Shown in pieces: positions 35,401 to 50,303 of a stretch of 64,000 nt of DNA. A model generated the notes under the pieces. The model did not search any database. It was not told the DNA's origin and saw only the letters and a program-made list of their open reading frames with translations. This stretch comes from Albula goreensis (Eukaryota; Chordata; Actinopteri; Albuliformes; Albulidae): assembly GCA_022829145.1 (NCBI GenBank), contig CM040753.1, forward strand, positions 9,960,384 to 10,024,383, in the 5' to 3' direction. A program made the position numbers and the translations under genes. The stretch's first letter is position 1. Every line of letters starts with the position of its first letter.

Positions 35401-38400
35401 TTATCAGAAACTGTGGAGCAGAAAAAAGTGCCTAAGCAGTCTCAAATCACAGTTATTGTGAGGAAACAATCAAACCTTTTGCCAAAACTGTATTTCCTTA
35501 AATAATGGGAGTAAGAAGAATGTATGTTACATCTACTGGTTAAGTAACATGCAGTATTAATTGCTTTCCATCCTGTTTTTTTATGATTTTATCATTTGTT
35601 TTTGTCCTTTTTTTGGTTTGTGTGGTGATATGAGTACACAGTAGATCTGGAAAGGCTATCTTATGGTCCAGCCCCATAGTCCACTATGCAATTAAACGTA
35701 TGGCCCGAAGTTGGCCCAGCCTGCTGAGTTCATGCTACCCCAGCTTAACAGCAATATCAGATGAATTCTGCACAGTTGGCACTGGTGATGGAAAAACACA
35801 GAGCAGTGCAACATGGACAGTTCTCATAAGCAATTTACCACTTTCTCAATGATGCTGGATACATCTAACATCATTTTGTCTGAAAGCACATATATTTATA
35901 TCAACCATGAACAAAGGAAGAGTCACTATTTTAAATTATGTATTTTTGGCAAGAAGAATGTTTAGGTTTGTGATGTTAATGAGTTTGAATATGAAAAATA
36001 ATAATAAATAAAAAACCTTTTTGACTTGCTTAACATGATAGGAAAACTTTTTTAAATTGTTTTTTGAAGTTATTGTCATTAGAAGCAGCCACATTAGTAG
36101 CAGGGGAGAGCATAACAGTAATTACAATAATCACTCACCATTTGCTTCTGACTGTTCCCAGGCCTGTGAAACATTATTAGTTTTACGGCCTTATGTTTCA
36201 CTGACCTCCAATATGAAAGCGAGGGTGCAGTCATCCCCAGTGGCCCGGTGTTTTCATGTGCCACACACAGTTCATCCTTCTCTAAATGAATGTTTTGCAA
36301 TGCCTGGGAGGAAATGGGTAGGACCCTGTCCTCCGTGGGCTCTCTTCTTTAGGTGAAAAGAGATATTTGATGTCAGAAGCCAATAACTCATTGCATTTGA
36401 TATAATGAGGGAACCACCATTCCGGTCACATTTCAGTATGTGAAGCACATAAAATATGAACGCCAGCTCTATCTTTAATAAGGTTAACATTTCATTTTCC
36501 ATGCAGTTACAAACTGTTTAGAAGTGGGAACACAGGAAAGGGGGTGGGAGTAGGGGCTGGTATGGTTATTTTACACATGCATCCGCAGTCTTAAAAAGCT
36601 TTGTTCCACACACTTCAGCATCTTGGGTATTTTTTTAGGCTGTGAGCAATCTGGCAACCTGTGGGGATATCATCTTTAACAGAGATACCCTCTTTAGTGA
36701 ATGCTCAGCAGCTGAAGATTTCATCTACGAAATTTAAAAGCATTCCGTGGAATTTGTACCCAATGGCTTCACTGCAAGGGCCATTCTGAGTATGAGTAAT
36801 TTTAATCTCTCTCTAACCTCATACAGCATAAAGGCATTCAGTGTAAATGTTAGCCTTCTGTTATCTGTGTTTATATGGCACATATTTCCTGTTCTCCACC
36901 CATATTAAGTGATATAACCACTGCCTTCTGCCAAGAGTACATATGTGTGCAAGTGATTGAAAGGCTGCACGGAAGCACATTCACACATGTGAGCCCTGTG
37001 TCAGGGAAACAGTATCACAATGATTGCCAGGAAGATTATGAAGTGGCTGACTCTGGTTGTTTCTAAAATGCTTCCTGCTCAGTCCTCTTGATCTGACACA
37101 TTTCTGCTCAAAGTGATCGTTTTTGGACATTTCCCACCAGGGGCTGAGTCTGCTGAGCTGGTGAACCAAAATAAGCTTATGTGAGCTGCAAGGATGGGAC
37201 AGCTGAATTGATGCTCAGCTCTCCATTCCGCTCACTGCCATGGGAGTTTGTCGCCAAGCTATCGTCAAAGACACCATTATGGCTGCGAATATCCATTTCC
37301 CTCCTAACCACCATGTTAATGTCATTGAGCGATGGCACATTTTTATCCTCATTGTTGTTTTTTTTAATCTAGCCACAATGGTGTGGGACCAGAATGCTCC
37401 CTACTTATTCTGTCAGCTGTCATTTCACTGTTGTGGTAAATACATCACTCACAACATGTAGCACTGTGATAGACAGTCTGAGTACTGATGTTTTTACTGT
37501 TATTTGCAAATGTTTAATTATATATTGTGGTGACACAATAATAAGTTGTACCCTAAATATTATGTTGTATCTGTTGTTATTAGTTGTCAATACTTTTAAG
37601 GCTTATTATACTTTTGTAATTTAGTCATTTGAATGAAAAAAAGAACAGCAGTAATTGAACGACTGTAAATTCAAGCTAATCTTGCATATAAATGACATAA
37701 CTGCTATCGCCTACAGTGACATAAGTTGCTTGGTAATAAAGCTGATATTGCTTTACACAAAAGCCTCGCTGTTTAATTTGCCTAACTACAGTTCTGTGAA
37801 CATAGCTAAACAGTGTGCCCTGCATGATCAGCCCAAATTGTGTTTTTTTTTTTTTTTTATACTGCACCACGTGAAATATGGTGCATGGTTAGCTTATCCT
37901 TCAGTCAAGTTTAAATGAGCTGCTTTAATTTGTTTTGAACAAATGCATTTTCTCCGAGAGAGAACAGACACATCAGCATGGGGGGAGGCTCCAGCAAATG
38001 AGCTCCAGAGTGATTTCTTCCCCATGTCAAGCTGGCGCTCTTGCTGTTAACCAGTTAGCATGATTGCTCGGGTCGGACGAGCACTGTTTCCAGAGTCCTT
38101 GATACAATCATCTGCATTTCCTGTGCCCTGTAATCCCCGTCCCCTGCATGCATGGCCCAGCCATCATGCTGACTTTAATGTTGAGTATGAAATTAAGCAC
38201 AGGTGAGGTGTTTTGAGTGGAGATGCTGTTCTGGGTCTGCTAATTGGAATTTCAGTGTGGAGCCTGTAGCCGGGCTGTGATCTGTGCTTGCTAATCTGTA
38301 CTTTTAGAGTGAATGAGAAACTTATGCACAGTTTCCATTAGTGAAGAGAATAGTGTGTGTCAGAAACAAAGTGACCTGTGCTGTGCACATGATGGTGGGT

Positions 38401-41400
38401 TGGACGAATCTGAGTAATATGACTGATAGGGATCTATGGGTCATGTTATTTTACATGATGTACATACATAAGACAAATATGCAAATATTTGTACACAGAT
38501 ATTTATGTTTTATTAAACAGTTAGCTTTTTTTTAAAGCAAAATTAGCTCATCAGAATCAGGAATCCATTGCATTTATGTTTAATGTCTGTCAACAAGAGA
38601 ATAATTATGGGTCAAAATGGCTTTAAATCTGCAATAAACTTCTAGATACTGATGTCTTGACCTTTATGTTCTAAATTACATCATCACATATGTAGTAGTA
38701 TTAGCACTCCACATGAAAGTAGAGGGGAGGAGAGATTCACCAGGAGCAATTTTCTCATTTGATTTTAATACTGAGGCTAAGCTGGGTTTACTGAATCCCA
38801 CCCATTTTAATTTAAATAATAAATCGGTAGTCGCTTACAGGCAATACAGGTAAATATCATAAAATCTGCATAAAGACCTCAATGAGGAAGCAAGGTTGTT
38901 GAAAGTGGTGTCTCCTGCCCTTGCATGAGTCAGCTGCTCATGCATAATTTGTCCAGTGGGGCAGTAGAAATGCAGCTCCTCGCTCTTTCTCATGCAACGC
39001 AATCTCAGCTGACACGCAACACTTTTTCCCTGCGCCGCTGTGAACTACGATGTCGCATTCTGCAGCATAACACTAAGTCACACGAGCCATACAAGTTAGA
39101 GTATCCTAACGTACCACAAATGTTAATGGTAGCATGTGGCTTCGGTTGCTTGGTGGCTGGCTTAAAGTTCAGACGTAAGTGAGAGGAGAGGACAGAGAGG
39201 AGTGGAAGACAGTTCTCTCTGAGGAGAGAGAGAAGCTTCTCTGACACCTCTCACCGCATCTCTTTTGAAGCACAAGGAAAGAGTGCTGCAGCTCTGCTGA
39301 GGGATGACAAGAGGGTGGAATAAAGTTCAGAGGAAGCGTAGTTGGAGGAGTGAGAGCTACTCATCCCAGTGAAGGGTATTGTTGTGTTTCCAGGACCGCA
39401 TTGCTTCATGAATGGGGAAGAACATATGAATACCCAACCCATGTGCATGACCATCTCACAATCATGTTTTATGAGGGAAGGGAGGGTAGTATGCAAGGAG
39501 CTAAGAAATAAGCACATATTCCCTGACAACAGGCAAAGCCTGTGAATTCTGCCTCCATATATGTCAATATATAAGCTTAATCGATTTAATAGAACAGAAC
39601 AAACATTTTCCATTGAAACTGAGCTCTTAAAACAATGTTCTCGGTTCAGCCATAGCTCTTGTCCTCCTTAAGGATGTAAATCATATGAACGGTCTTTTCA
39701 CTCAGAAGCAGAAGTGCATATTTCCCTTTTAATGCTAAAAATTTGAACATTAGCAGGAATGCGCTAATTTCCTAATTCTAATTAGTGCCTATTTTATGTA
39801 ATTATTCTGAACATTCAGTTGTGGATATTCCTGAGACATTCATGTGTCCATACTCACATACCAATGCCAAGAACAGAAAGAACACATGAGTTGCAAATGG
39901 TTTAGCACCAGGAACAATGCACTTCAACAGCTTGACCGAGAGATCAACAGTCACTGTATGCCGGAATGACCCAGAGGCACGGAAACTGATTTTATGGCAT
40001 GACTTCTTCCAGTGTCTTCTTTATGTCACCCAAAGCTGGAAAATGGTATCCAGCTAATTAAGTAATATTTCTTTGACATAAATTGTATGACCACCTCCTA
40101 TGATTTTGGTGAACAATGAGAATTTTACATGTTCATTAAAGCTAACTTACTAAACTCCAGGCATCTACCATTTTTCAACACACAGTCCTCTTTAGTTGAT
40201 CACCTCAGATTTTTTGTGTATGGTTACAGTTTTACATTTGATTTTGAACACACAAACCTTTATTAAATTGATCCCTTGGTTTCTTTAAGGGAATATGCAA
40301 TTCAGTAAAAACTGATTTTACAGTATAGCACACATTTTCCTGACCAATTTAATGGCAATAAGCAAAACCGTCCTTTGGAATGTGTTATTTTACTAAAGTA
40401 TTCTATAAAATAGAATATTTTATATGTTCTTGGAAAGTCTAAAGTCTGTTTTAATGGAACTGCGTATACTCTTAAAGAGACCTTGTACATTAAATTAGGT
40501 CCCAGCCATTGTTTTATCAACTGGATTCTGTGAAGAGACCTTGAAAGCACATTGATACAGTGTACTGTATATTTTGTATAGACTCCTATACAAGCAAAAT
40601 GGAAGCTAACAAACATAACATTGATTGCTACTGTATGACACAAATCAATTCTAAACCTGTAATCTGATCACACTGCACTCAAGGACAAACCAAGGTGTTT
40701 GACATGAACAAGTCACCGTAATCAGGCAAATATTTGAGAATGCTTGTGTTGAATACTTTTTGAAGACAATCCCAAGCCCCAAGCATTACATATCAATCAA
40801 AAGCCCATTTGTTAATATGTGGACTTTGTTCGTCTGATGCATGGGTTGCAAACCAGGTTTACATGCTGGGTGCCGTTTTCAAAGTGGAGCCCCAGCCTGC
40901 CTGATGTGGCTTGAGCTTATTAGGAGTGCCGGACCACTTTCTGTCTGTGAAGCACCGCAGGTTGCCATCTGACAAAGTGCTGCTGTTACCAGCTTTGATG
41001 GTGCAATACTTGTCCATGACTGGGAAAGATTAAAAGCAGGATTAGTGCTCCATTCTCCAGCAGCCACTGGCCCATCTTCAAAGTGCAGATTTTTCCCCTT
41101 GCACTTGACATTGGACTTGTGTCTCCTGACACAAAACCAAACATTTACCATCTTTGTGCTAGTATTCCTGTCTTACCAAATTAATCCCCCTGCATGTGTA
41201 CTGTAATGCAATGGAGCCTAGCCACAAAAATTGTTATCTTGGGAAATAATGTTTAAAATAAATATTTTCATGGCTAATCTACAAAATGTAACAAAGGGAT
41301 TCCAAAGTTAGTCAATCAAGTCCATTTGACATAAGATTTAACATAAGATGGTTTTCATGTATTCTACAAATGCAGAAATGAGTTATATCAATGGACAGAA

Positions 41401-44400
41401 AGAATAAACAGAAAATTTCATGTTTTATGCTTGTGTCCTACCAACATACTGTGGCAATGGTAAACTGAAGAAAGCACCATGGCGTAGAACATTCTAACTC
41501 ATGGAAACTTTTATTATATGAGATTTTTTTCACAATATTTATCAATAAACCATCAAAAGTTTCCAGTAGATTTGAAAATCAAGAATAAGAATAAATCTTA
41601 TACCATATGCTGTGATCAACAGATGATCAAATGATGTATGGAAGGTTAATATTTAAGCATGACCAAAATGGTTTAATGGTTTAAGAAGAATTTGAATCCA
41701 TACCTTCTGACTTCTCATGCATGCATATTGGGAAAAGTTTCTCTGAAAAAGTTCTTAGAGAAGTAAACAACAGAAAACAGAAAAATCAACACTAACAAAA
41801 GTTACTTCATAACACAGTACCATAAACTTTACAAAAAAGAACTGTAACACATACAAGCTGTTTCTGTATATAAATAAATAAAATTGCACAGTAAAGGTTT
41901 GAGAGAAAGTAGTTTATTTTTGGATTATTTTTTTCTAACATCTACCCAGGAATTATCTTGACTTGGTTTTGCTGTGTGGATCCATGCCCCTCACCCTTTG
42001 TGTGTATTCCTACCTCTCCATGGTAGATATCAATAGCTGCTTTGCCCCTGCCCTTCTACATAATGCATATCACGTACAGCTTCCCTGCAGTCAGCAAGAC
42101 GTGGGGTCTTTTATGGAGAGGCCTTATTCCTTGACTTCGGTTTTCTGCCTCATGAACGCTTTTTTGAAATGGATAATAATATGTCCCCGTGTCTTTTAAC
42201 AAGTCAGGTATACATCATGTCGCTCCAAAACAACGTTACGGGTAATTCCGGCAGCACTCAGAGGCTGGCCTTTTGAACCTGTCCCTGAGTTCTGTGAGGG
42301 CAGTAATTGGATCACTGCAGTGGCAAGCTGTGCAGCATGCTTGAGGCAAATGACATTCTTCTATTTACTTTAATGACTGACATAAAACAAAATGCTTGTT
42401 TTATAATTCAATTGATCGGGTGATGTATCTGAGGATTACAGGCAGATGTAATTGAAACCTCTAACATTCTAAACAGCGTCTGGCTATGGGGGCCTATCTG
42501 CATGTGGGATCCCAAAATTACTCATATGCTACAAAATATTTCAAATTTTTATGACCTCATACCTGGGTTCATTCCTGTTTTTTAGTTTTTTTTTCCCCAA
42601 TGTGTTCCTGATATAATAAATGACAGAAAGGAGTAACATATTTCATGGCAAGGTGGAGAAAACACAAGGAGATACAGGCCTTATCGTAGACAGCAGTGGC
42701 ATTCTTCGCTGGAACACACGTTTGTTAACTGCTGGAAGGTTGATAGTCATAATCTTTAAACAGGCAGCATTTATTTCCAAGGTCTGGTGCCCACAACAGC
42801 ATCATTTGTTCATCCGGATTGGGAAATTGAGTCCTCCGTTCGGGTTCTAAATCAGTTTTATAAGGTGGTTTAGAGTCAACTTCTTTCACTCAAAAACTTT
42901 GTGTCTTGGGGCCAGAAAAAAAGAAATGATTTTAAACTTCCGTAGACCTTGCTATATTGTGCCAGTGGAAATGGTAGTCCCTTGAAAATGTCATTTCAGG
43001 TCGAATGTCAAGTAAGTCTGATTTCAAGGTTAAATATAGATATAAAGATTCATGTATATATGGAAACTGAAACGTCACAGATTGTTGTATTTTTATTTAA
43101 TTTATCATCATTTTTAACCTTATTGTTTCTTATGCTGTGAACTGGAAAGATGAAGAATCATGGACCATGATTTTTCATTACAGCTGGTTCTTTGCTCAGA
43201 GACTTTAACCTTGGCATTTAGGTTATCAGAGATAAACTAGCGGTATGTAAATGTGAAGCTTAAATATGGGAAGTTATTGATGAACTTCTTGTGTTTCAGA
43301 TCTCGCCTTCTCAAGCCTTCCAGGTAGGATATTAAAATGTCCCGCTTATAATATTCTTTCGTCCCGGTTATTTCCCAGCAGGATTTACATTCTCCCTCTT
43401 TGATGGATAGACGGCCTATCCAGAGGGATTATGATAGCCTAGCCTTGCTTTCTTTTTCATTTCTTTTAATGCCAGGCATCTGTAATCTGTCACCTGAATT
43501 CTGATTACATCGACTGAAAGAACAGAAAAGGTATTTCAATTCCTCTGCCAGGTTGTGATGGGCTTTGTGTTTTTAACCTCTCAGTTTCTGGCTGCTGCTC
43601 TTCCATTCCTCCAACATGACCTAAGCAACAATAAAAATATATGAGTAAAATAAATGTGTATAAGAAAATGAATGAACTATTTAATAATGCCGCCAATGAA
43701 AAAAATAAAATAAAATGACCAATAAGTATTATTGCTATTAGCCACTGCACTCCAAAAACATAGACATACATGAAAAACTCAACATCATCCAGATATCTTA
43801 TGCTGAAAACTGATTTATATTGCTGTACCATAATGATGCGACTATTAAATCCACTTTTAAAATGATTATTGATGTTGACTGCTTTTATTTCATTGTCTCA
43901 CAATCATGAACACCAAACCACACCTGCTGTGTTGCTATGGCCAGGCAAAATTTATGTTCACCACTCATATAAATGTGATGGCAACTTCACAGAAGATTTT
44001 TAGGGACTTCTTTCACTGCGATATTGAGATGCTATCCTGGGATGGTGTTTGTGAGAACATATAAGTTGCCTGGAGCTTTGTGCAGTTTCACTCCACATTC
44101 ATTTGCAGTCCTAGGTGATTTAATATTTCCAAACTCTTCCTTGGGGTATTATCCTCCCCACGCTGCCCCTTACTTCAGTATCTTTGTGCTTTGCTTACAG
44201 ATTCCGATGGGCTCTACACTGCCTGCTAGAAACATGCCTTCAGCACTAAAGAATGGCTTTTAAAGGATGCATTAAAACAACAATCCTCTCCTATATGGAC
44301 ATGATCACTGTCTACAGGGACAGTAATTACAATAGCCAAATATAGATGTACCCATGAATTTCTGTCCTTGTTCAGTGGTGAATGGTGTATGTTTACAAAA

Positions 44401-45136
44401 TATTCTCTAATGGGAAAAGCGTATTGATCACAGTGCTGGAAAAACAACTGCAGATCCTTCCCAGTCTGCTGCAAAGACAGAACTTCATCTTTAGTTTTTA
44501 TCAAAAACAACTGATCTAAAATAATGTATACAAATATGATAAATTGACAGATGTAATCCACGTTCACAAACATGCTTTAAAAATAGGAAAGCAAAGATAT
44601 TTTACAGTTGTTAGCCGACATCCCTCCAGTGCTTATTTTTTGGTGTTGTCACACCAATTCCACAACATAAGATGTGGTTGAATTTGAAAATGACCAAAAA
44701 AAAAAGCTTGTTTTTGTTAATGGAAACAACAAATTATATATGAATATGTATTTCTAATACTAATGGTGTGGCTTCCCTTTACCTTCAGACCAGCTTCAAT
44801 ACCTATTTGTACAGCTTCAATAGCCTACCTTGTAGTGATGTTCCCTATCATAAGAAATATGTATAGTTCATATATCAAAAGTTGAGAAACAGATATTAGA
44901 AATGATTTTTTTCTGGCTGCATCTAGCTGTACATAGACACAGACAAAGTAGTGTAAGACAATGGTGGCCTTTCCTTCCCATCACCCCCTGTGTCTCTTCC
45001 TCCAATGTTGGATTTCAGAGGAAAGTCTCTTCCACATTAAACATGATTGTAATCCCACGGTCCAACTTTATCAGGAAATCCAGGAAATCCAGTGCATGTA
45101 TTCTCTAACACATTCTTACTATCAAAATGCAAAGAC
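32448..45136. other. Gene-free stretch with possible regulatory blocks
   Basis: No gene seen. Blocks at about 36640-37330, 37930-38300 and 40850-41160 have higher GC and more complex text than their flanks, and lack simple repeats. They are candidates for conserved noncoding elements. Small features: T-tract at 37842-37859, a 9-bp hairpin at 34574-34601, a 13-bp hairpin with one G-T wobble at 43151-43177, and the palindrome AGAGAAGCTTCTCT at 39229-39242. Confidence 0.5.
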
Positions 45137-45183
45137 AATAATGTCATTATTTCCACTACCACAGTGGAAATAATGACATTATT
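45137..45183. repeat. Perfect 21-bp inverted repeat with 5-nt loop and nested palindromes
   Basis: Arms 45137-45157 and 45163-45183 are exact reverse complements around the loop ACCAC. Each arm also contains its own 15-nt near-palindrome, AATAATG-N-CATTATT. The stem is too short for a standard microRNA precursor, but the structure could form a cruciform or a stable RNA hairpin. Confidence 0.9.
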
Positions 45184-47293
45184 CCCTCAACAAACAAGTG
45201 AATACCAAACAGTGACCTTGAAGACAATTCCTTAATCTGAAGATATACAGAAGCTTCATGACCCATGAATTTAAAGCAATCGAACTTTGACCATCGGCTT
45301 GATTTGTCCAGACATCCCTGTGCATCCACAGGGGTGGATGTTTAAACCCCAACACACATGATTTAGGTTTACTCCACCAGGCTGTTTTAGTCAGGTGTGA
45401 CATGCAACGCTTTGGAATAAATAAGGATGGGAGACCGCTGTGAATTATAACGAAGACCATGGAGCATGGCTTGGCATCCCATTACAGCTACCTAATAGGC
45501 ATCTTTAGCTGATGAAAAGCTGGGAATAGGAGAGCAAAGCCAATGCATCTCTTATCACTACAGAATCATAGGTAGCTAACAGAGTTCCACTCCTGAGGGG
45601 TCAACACAAACATAAGGCATCTTCCTGTCTCAGGTGAATCTAATTCACTGCTATTGTATCACAATCCACACTTTTTTTGTAAATTTTATTTTGAAATATT
45701 ATATTACATCTTATTTATTGTTATTTCTTTTTGATTTCCCACTATGGATGTTCGATTTTAATATTTTTGGGAGGTCAAAAAACTGACTAGATGACCATAA
45801 AATTCTTTGATCACAAATTTGAGATGCACTTTGTGGTTTATCGGTAGAATAAGAACTAATTCATGCCTGTGCACCCTGAGTGGTTTGTCGTTTTTGGACA
45901 TTAAATATGAGAGAGTGTCATGTGTGAAATCACAGGAAGGTCTGACACTGCTCTTACATAGCAGTTCAAGGGCTCTGTCACAGATAAGTGGAGATTGCTC
46001 AGTCAAGTTCACTGGCTGCATTGTATGGAAACACTTGGGCATCCCACAGCAGTAATTAAAAATGCGTGGTAAATGGGTGCATGACTGCATGTTGGTGTCT
46101 AGGTAAGACACAATCAGATATTTTTTGCTCTATTGTTAAATACAATGCAAACAACAACAGCTATAATGACTGTAATGATGATGATTCAGATTATTTAAAT
46201 GATCCATTTGAAATGCATCATAAAACAGGAGAGAACAGTACACACAGTACCTACCCTGTCTTACATTTCCATGAAGGCATGCAATGTGCTTTGAAAGAGT
46301 GCAGGAACAAATAAAAAGGATTCAATTCCAGGGACATCCTTGGCCCTAAAACTAATTCTGGACAACATAAATTTGTAATTGTCTAAGGCATTACAACAAT
46401 TAAGGAGCAGGGAAATCCAAGTAAGACAGGGCTTATTAAAATGTGTATGATTTGTACCTTTTCATTGGTATGGGATGTTTAATATTGCTCTCAAGCAGCA
46501 TTAGAGACATATTGCTTTGAACCATGGTAATTATTAACATTAATACAAACCATGAGTTATAGCATGACTTTCCGATGAGAAAGATCTAGAATTGAATTCT
46601 ACACATCTTAGAGGGTCGTTATAGGTTAATGTCACCATACAAAAAAATGTCATACACCGAAAGCACAATGTGTTTCTGAAAAGAAAAAAATATAAATATA
46701 TATATACATCCAAGAAAGGGGAAGATTCTGTGTCTGCTGAAGTTTTGCAGTTGGGTTAAAGAATAATACAGTTATAGGAAGAACTTTATGACAGTTGGTT
46801 GCCAGCAGATAAGATAGTGATATGCTTCTGGTAAACCGAGGTGTGGTTTCACACTGGTCTATGTGCTGAAAGCTTCAGTTCAAATGAGAAGTTGCTGGAA
46901 TGAGGTGTCAGTGATGACATCTCAACTTTCCCTGAGGAAAGATTGGTACTTCAGTTAGTATATACTCCTATGTGATTTCTAATCTTAATATAATTATATA
47001 AAGTAATGTGAAACCAGGAACATCTAGTGTCTCCTTTCATTTCCCAGTATGATGTCTGTAGTAGAAAACTGTTTGTTCTTGTGACATATAATTCATCTTT
47101 TGCAAGTACACGTACCAAAGCCCTGTGTAATGGACCCATATTCATATTCTTGATACATACTTTTCATTTTGAAGAAGCCATTCTGAGGCAGAGTATGTGC
47201 AATATCTATGGCTGACAATATGGAATAAAAGCACAATATCTATTCTGTAATTGTATAATGGATAGATATTTGATACGTATTTAGTAGCTTTGG

Positions 47294-47295
<2 letters not shown>
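45184..47295. other. Gene-free stretch
   Basis: Noncoding AT-rich DNA. No recognisable gene or repeat beyond a short hairpin near 45313-45342. Confidence 0.55.

Positions 47296-47372
<77 letters not shown>
47296..47372. repeat. (CA)n microsatellite, about 38 units
   Basis: An uninterrupted CA array of 77 bp. The cysteine-valine open frames on the minus strand here are translations of the repeat, not genes. Confidence 0.98.
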
Positions 47373-47376
<4 letters not shown>

Positions 47377-49104
47377 TGCACAGTTTACAAAGCCCGATAT
47401 GAGGACTGTAAATTAAAACATATATGTAGGAGTAATCTACATTGATTTCATCAGTAATCTTGCCCCCCCACCACCCCCATCCTAGCACTGTGATTAGATA
47501 TTTGACAGCTTTTAGATTCAAAGCAGATGTATGTCTTATTTGGTTGGGTCGTTTGTGGGGAAAGAGAGATTGGAAATACAAATCAATTCAACATCCTTTC
47601 TTTCAAGTGACATTTTGAACTCAAGTGCAAGGTTTCAACCACAACCATTCAGATGCAACTTTATATATTGCTTCTGTTTTTATTTTGACAGAGGTTGCAA
47701 ACTCCTTCATAGTCAAATACCAGATTGATTTTAGATACGATTTTTTAAGTAAACGGAATGGCAACAAGAATGATCCAAAGCATTAATCCAATTCAATGTT
47801 CATAGTATTTCCTGTAGCCACAGAAAACCTGTAAGGTCTGGATGATTGTTACAGGTTTACCACACTCGTTCACATTGCACATGTTAACACATCGAGAATG
47901 TTTTTTAAATCTAAAATGTGAAATGAAAACAAGACAGACTATTTAGGGGGGTGTACATGCAAGATGTACTGACAATAAACACTCATAGCTAGACAATAGG
48001 TGGACAATAGGCTGCTGAGGTTCATGTGGGTGCTGGCAATTTCTGGAAATGTTAAACCATTGCCTCTTGACAGGATGCATGAGTGTTTGGGCATAAAGAA
48101 GGCACAAAATCAAAAGCTGAAACAAAATACCAGCCTGTTACAGTGTGACTTTTTCCTAGATTACACTATATTTACAAGATCAAATGCTCAATTTCTTTGA
48201 GTTCTAAAGGAGCCATTGCTCTCATATTTGAATACTATTATGCAAGTCAGAGTGGAGTCAGCACAGACTGGGTGTATCTGTGGTTGAAAAATGGCTGTTA
48301 AAACTGGAGCAATCTAGTTTTAATAGTGAATAAAAATATGTGGCAGCACCGTAAAACCCATGATTATCAGGTTTGACATGCCATAACTAATGCCTTGTAT
48401 AAAATGAATATAAGACATAAAGCCCCGTTGTGGTGACATAAAGCTGATAAAGTCTCGTTTGAGAAGTACGCCACAGAGGGACCTAGAATACATCTATAAA
48501 AAGGCCCATTCACCCACAAGCCCGACTTCTCAAATTTTGAATCTGTGTGTGGCAACTTTTCTGCTATAGCTTTACAGTTTAAAGTGTTATCTCTTGTAGT
48601 CACATATACAAGTACCTTCAATTTGGTGGCATGGTTGAGAAGTTATGTTCAGTAATGTGTGTGGTTCCATGTTTTGGAATATGTGACACTTTGCAGTGAA
48701 ACGGCTTGACAAGTTTGTGCATAATCTGATTTAAAAGAAAACAAGTTGGAGCCAAATATTTGAAATATTCATAGAGATTTTTGTCTTCAAATAAATTCAC
48801 TCTTCCACTTGCATTCAGTTTAATTTTGCAGATGTGAAAACAGTTTTGAATGAATTATTTTTACAACAAGCATGCCAGAGAGAGACAGTTTTAGACAATG
48901 ACATTCAGATGAATCTTTCCATATTGGATGACGATGAGAATGCCAGAAAGTGAGAGGTTGGAATGTTGCCATTCAGAATAAATTATGCACTTTGTACTCT
49001 GTACAGTAGCAGGGAAAACATAATGACTTGAGTTGTGAGAGCAGTCACTGTATGCAGATGCAGTGAGGGAAATTAAACACACACATATACACATTGTGAA
49101 CGTG
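47373..49104. other. Gene-free stretch between two CA arrays
   Basis: About 1.7 kb of noncoding DNA. No gene recognised. Confidence 0.55.
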
Positions 49105-49124
49105 CACACACACACAGACACACA

Positions 49125-49206
<82 letters not shown>
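49105..49206. repeat. (CA)n microsatellite, about 50 units, two early interruptions
   Basis: A 102-bp CA array with two GA interruptions near its left end and a pure tract after that. Open frames over it are repeat translations. Confidence 0.98.
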
Positions 49207-49210
<4 letters not shown>

Positions 49211-50303
49211 CATATTTTATAACAGTGAATTACATGTGCCAAGTAGCCTGCAGTTTTTGGAAGCCTGCAGTTTCTGCTAGTGTCTGGTGTGCTGCAGCAC
49301 TTAATTGATTCATTTAAATCACCAATTGTCCATACATTGTCAAGAGTCCATACACCTGCTTTCCAAGGGCTAAATTGACTGCCACACACAGTGCCCTGCT
49401 AGGGAGTTAGACACCCTTGAATTAGATGTTCATGAAGCAAATGGTCAACTTTTACATTTATATTGCTCAGATTAACATACATGTATTTGCTTATTGAAGT
49501 TGGTCCAATTTCCCCCCAACAGTAGCACCTCATTCACCTGCATATTCATTCACTCCAACAGAATATAACATGAATTCAGAGGTGATCAGTGAGCAGGGGT
49601 ATGCAGTGAACTTGGCTGTATAAAATCCTGTTCATGTGTGCGCTGTGTTTATAGTATTAAGTGTAATCATACACAATCGATGTATGTAGATTTTTAGAAG
49701 CTAATTCAGTTTTTTGTGCAGCAGCTCATCAGCTCGCACACAATCAGGACCATTTCAGTTACATTTTAATATAATGTGATTTCACGCATCATTACTCAGG
49801 CTCTCTGAAAATATATTCATTTGTGCAATTAAAAAGGTCCAGTTGAATTCCAATAAATGGCAGCAGAAAGGCCTCACTAATTGTTTATTTTTACACTTGT
49901 CACTGCAGCTGTGAGGTGTCTTGAGTCTCATAGGTGAAGCGGTGCACCTTATCAGAGCTGTGGAGCGAGTGTAGGAAGGTCGGCCTTCTCTCCAGAAACT
50001 ACATAAATCATGTATGCGCACATCCAGTTGAGCCCTTGCTGACAGCCTGCGCTTCTTGACATACCCCCACACTGCGTCACAGATAAACATTCCCACAAAT
50101 GAACTCTTAAGGTTATCTCTCTTGTACCCTTGACTGCACGCCACCTAGATTAAGGCGCTAATGAATATGCAAAATGCAGGAGGAAGATGGGCCTGGCTGG
50201 ATCAAGTGCAGTCGCTTTAAGTGCACCACCAGTGTTCATTTGCAGATCTACTCTCCCTGGGTGTTCTGCACAGCCACGCATGGAGAAATGAGGTATGTTG
50301 GAA
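49207..50303. other. Gene-free stretch with possible regulatory block
   Basis: No gene seen. From about 49880 to 50250 the sequence is less AT-rich and more complex, and a 120-codon minus frame (49782-50144) is open but matches nothing I know. A conserved noncoding element is a likelier explanation than a coding exon. Confidence 0.45.

Noticed and set aside
39005-39247. Possible exon with a donor-like CAGACGTAAGT
   Set aside because: The frame has no known domain and no acceptor or promoter context. The purine-rich text to its right explains the small palindrome.
40879-41151. 90-codon minus frame in a complex block
   Set aside because: Protein text is not recognisable; a noncoding conserved block is more likely.
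47142-47581. Cysteine-valine repeat proteins on the minus strand
   Set aside because: They are translations of the CA microsatellite. The same applies at 48891-49308.
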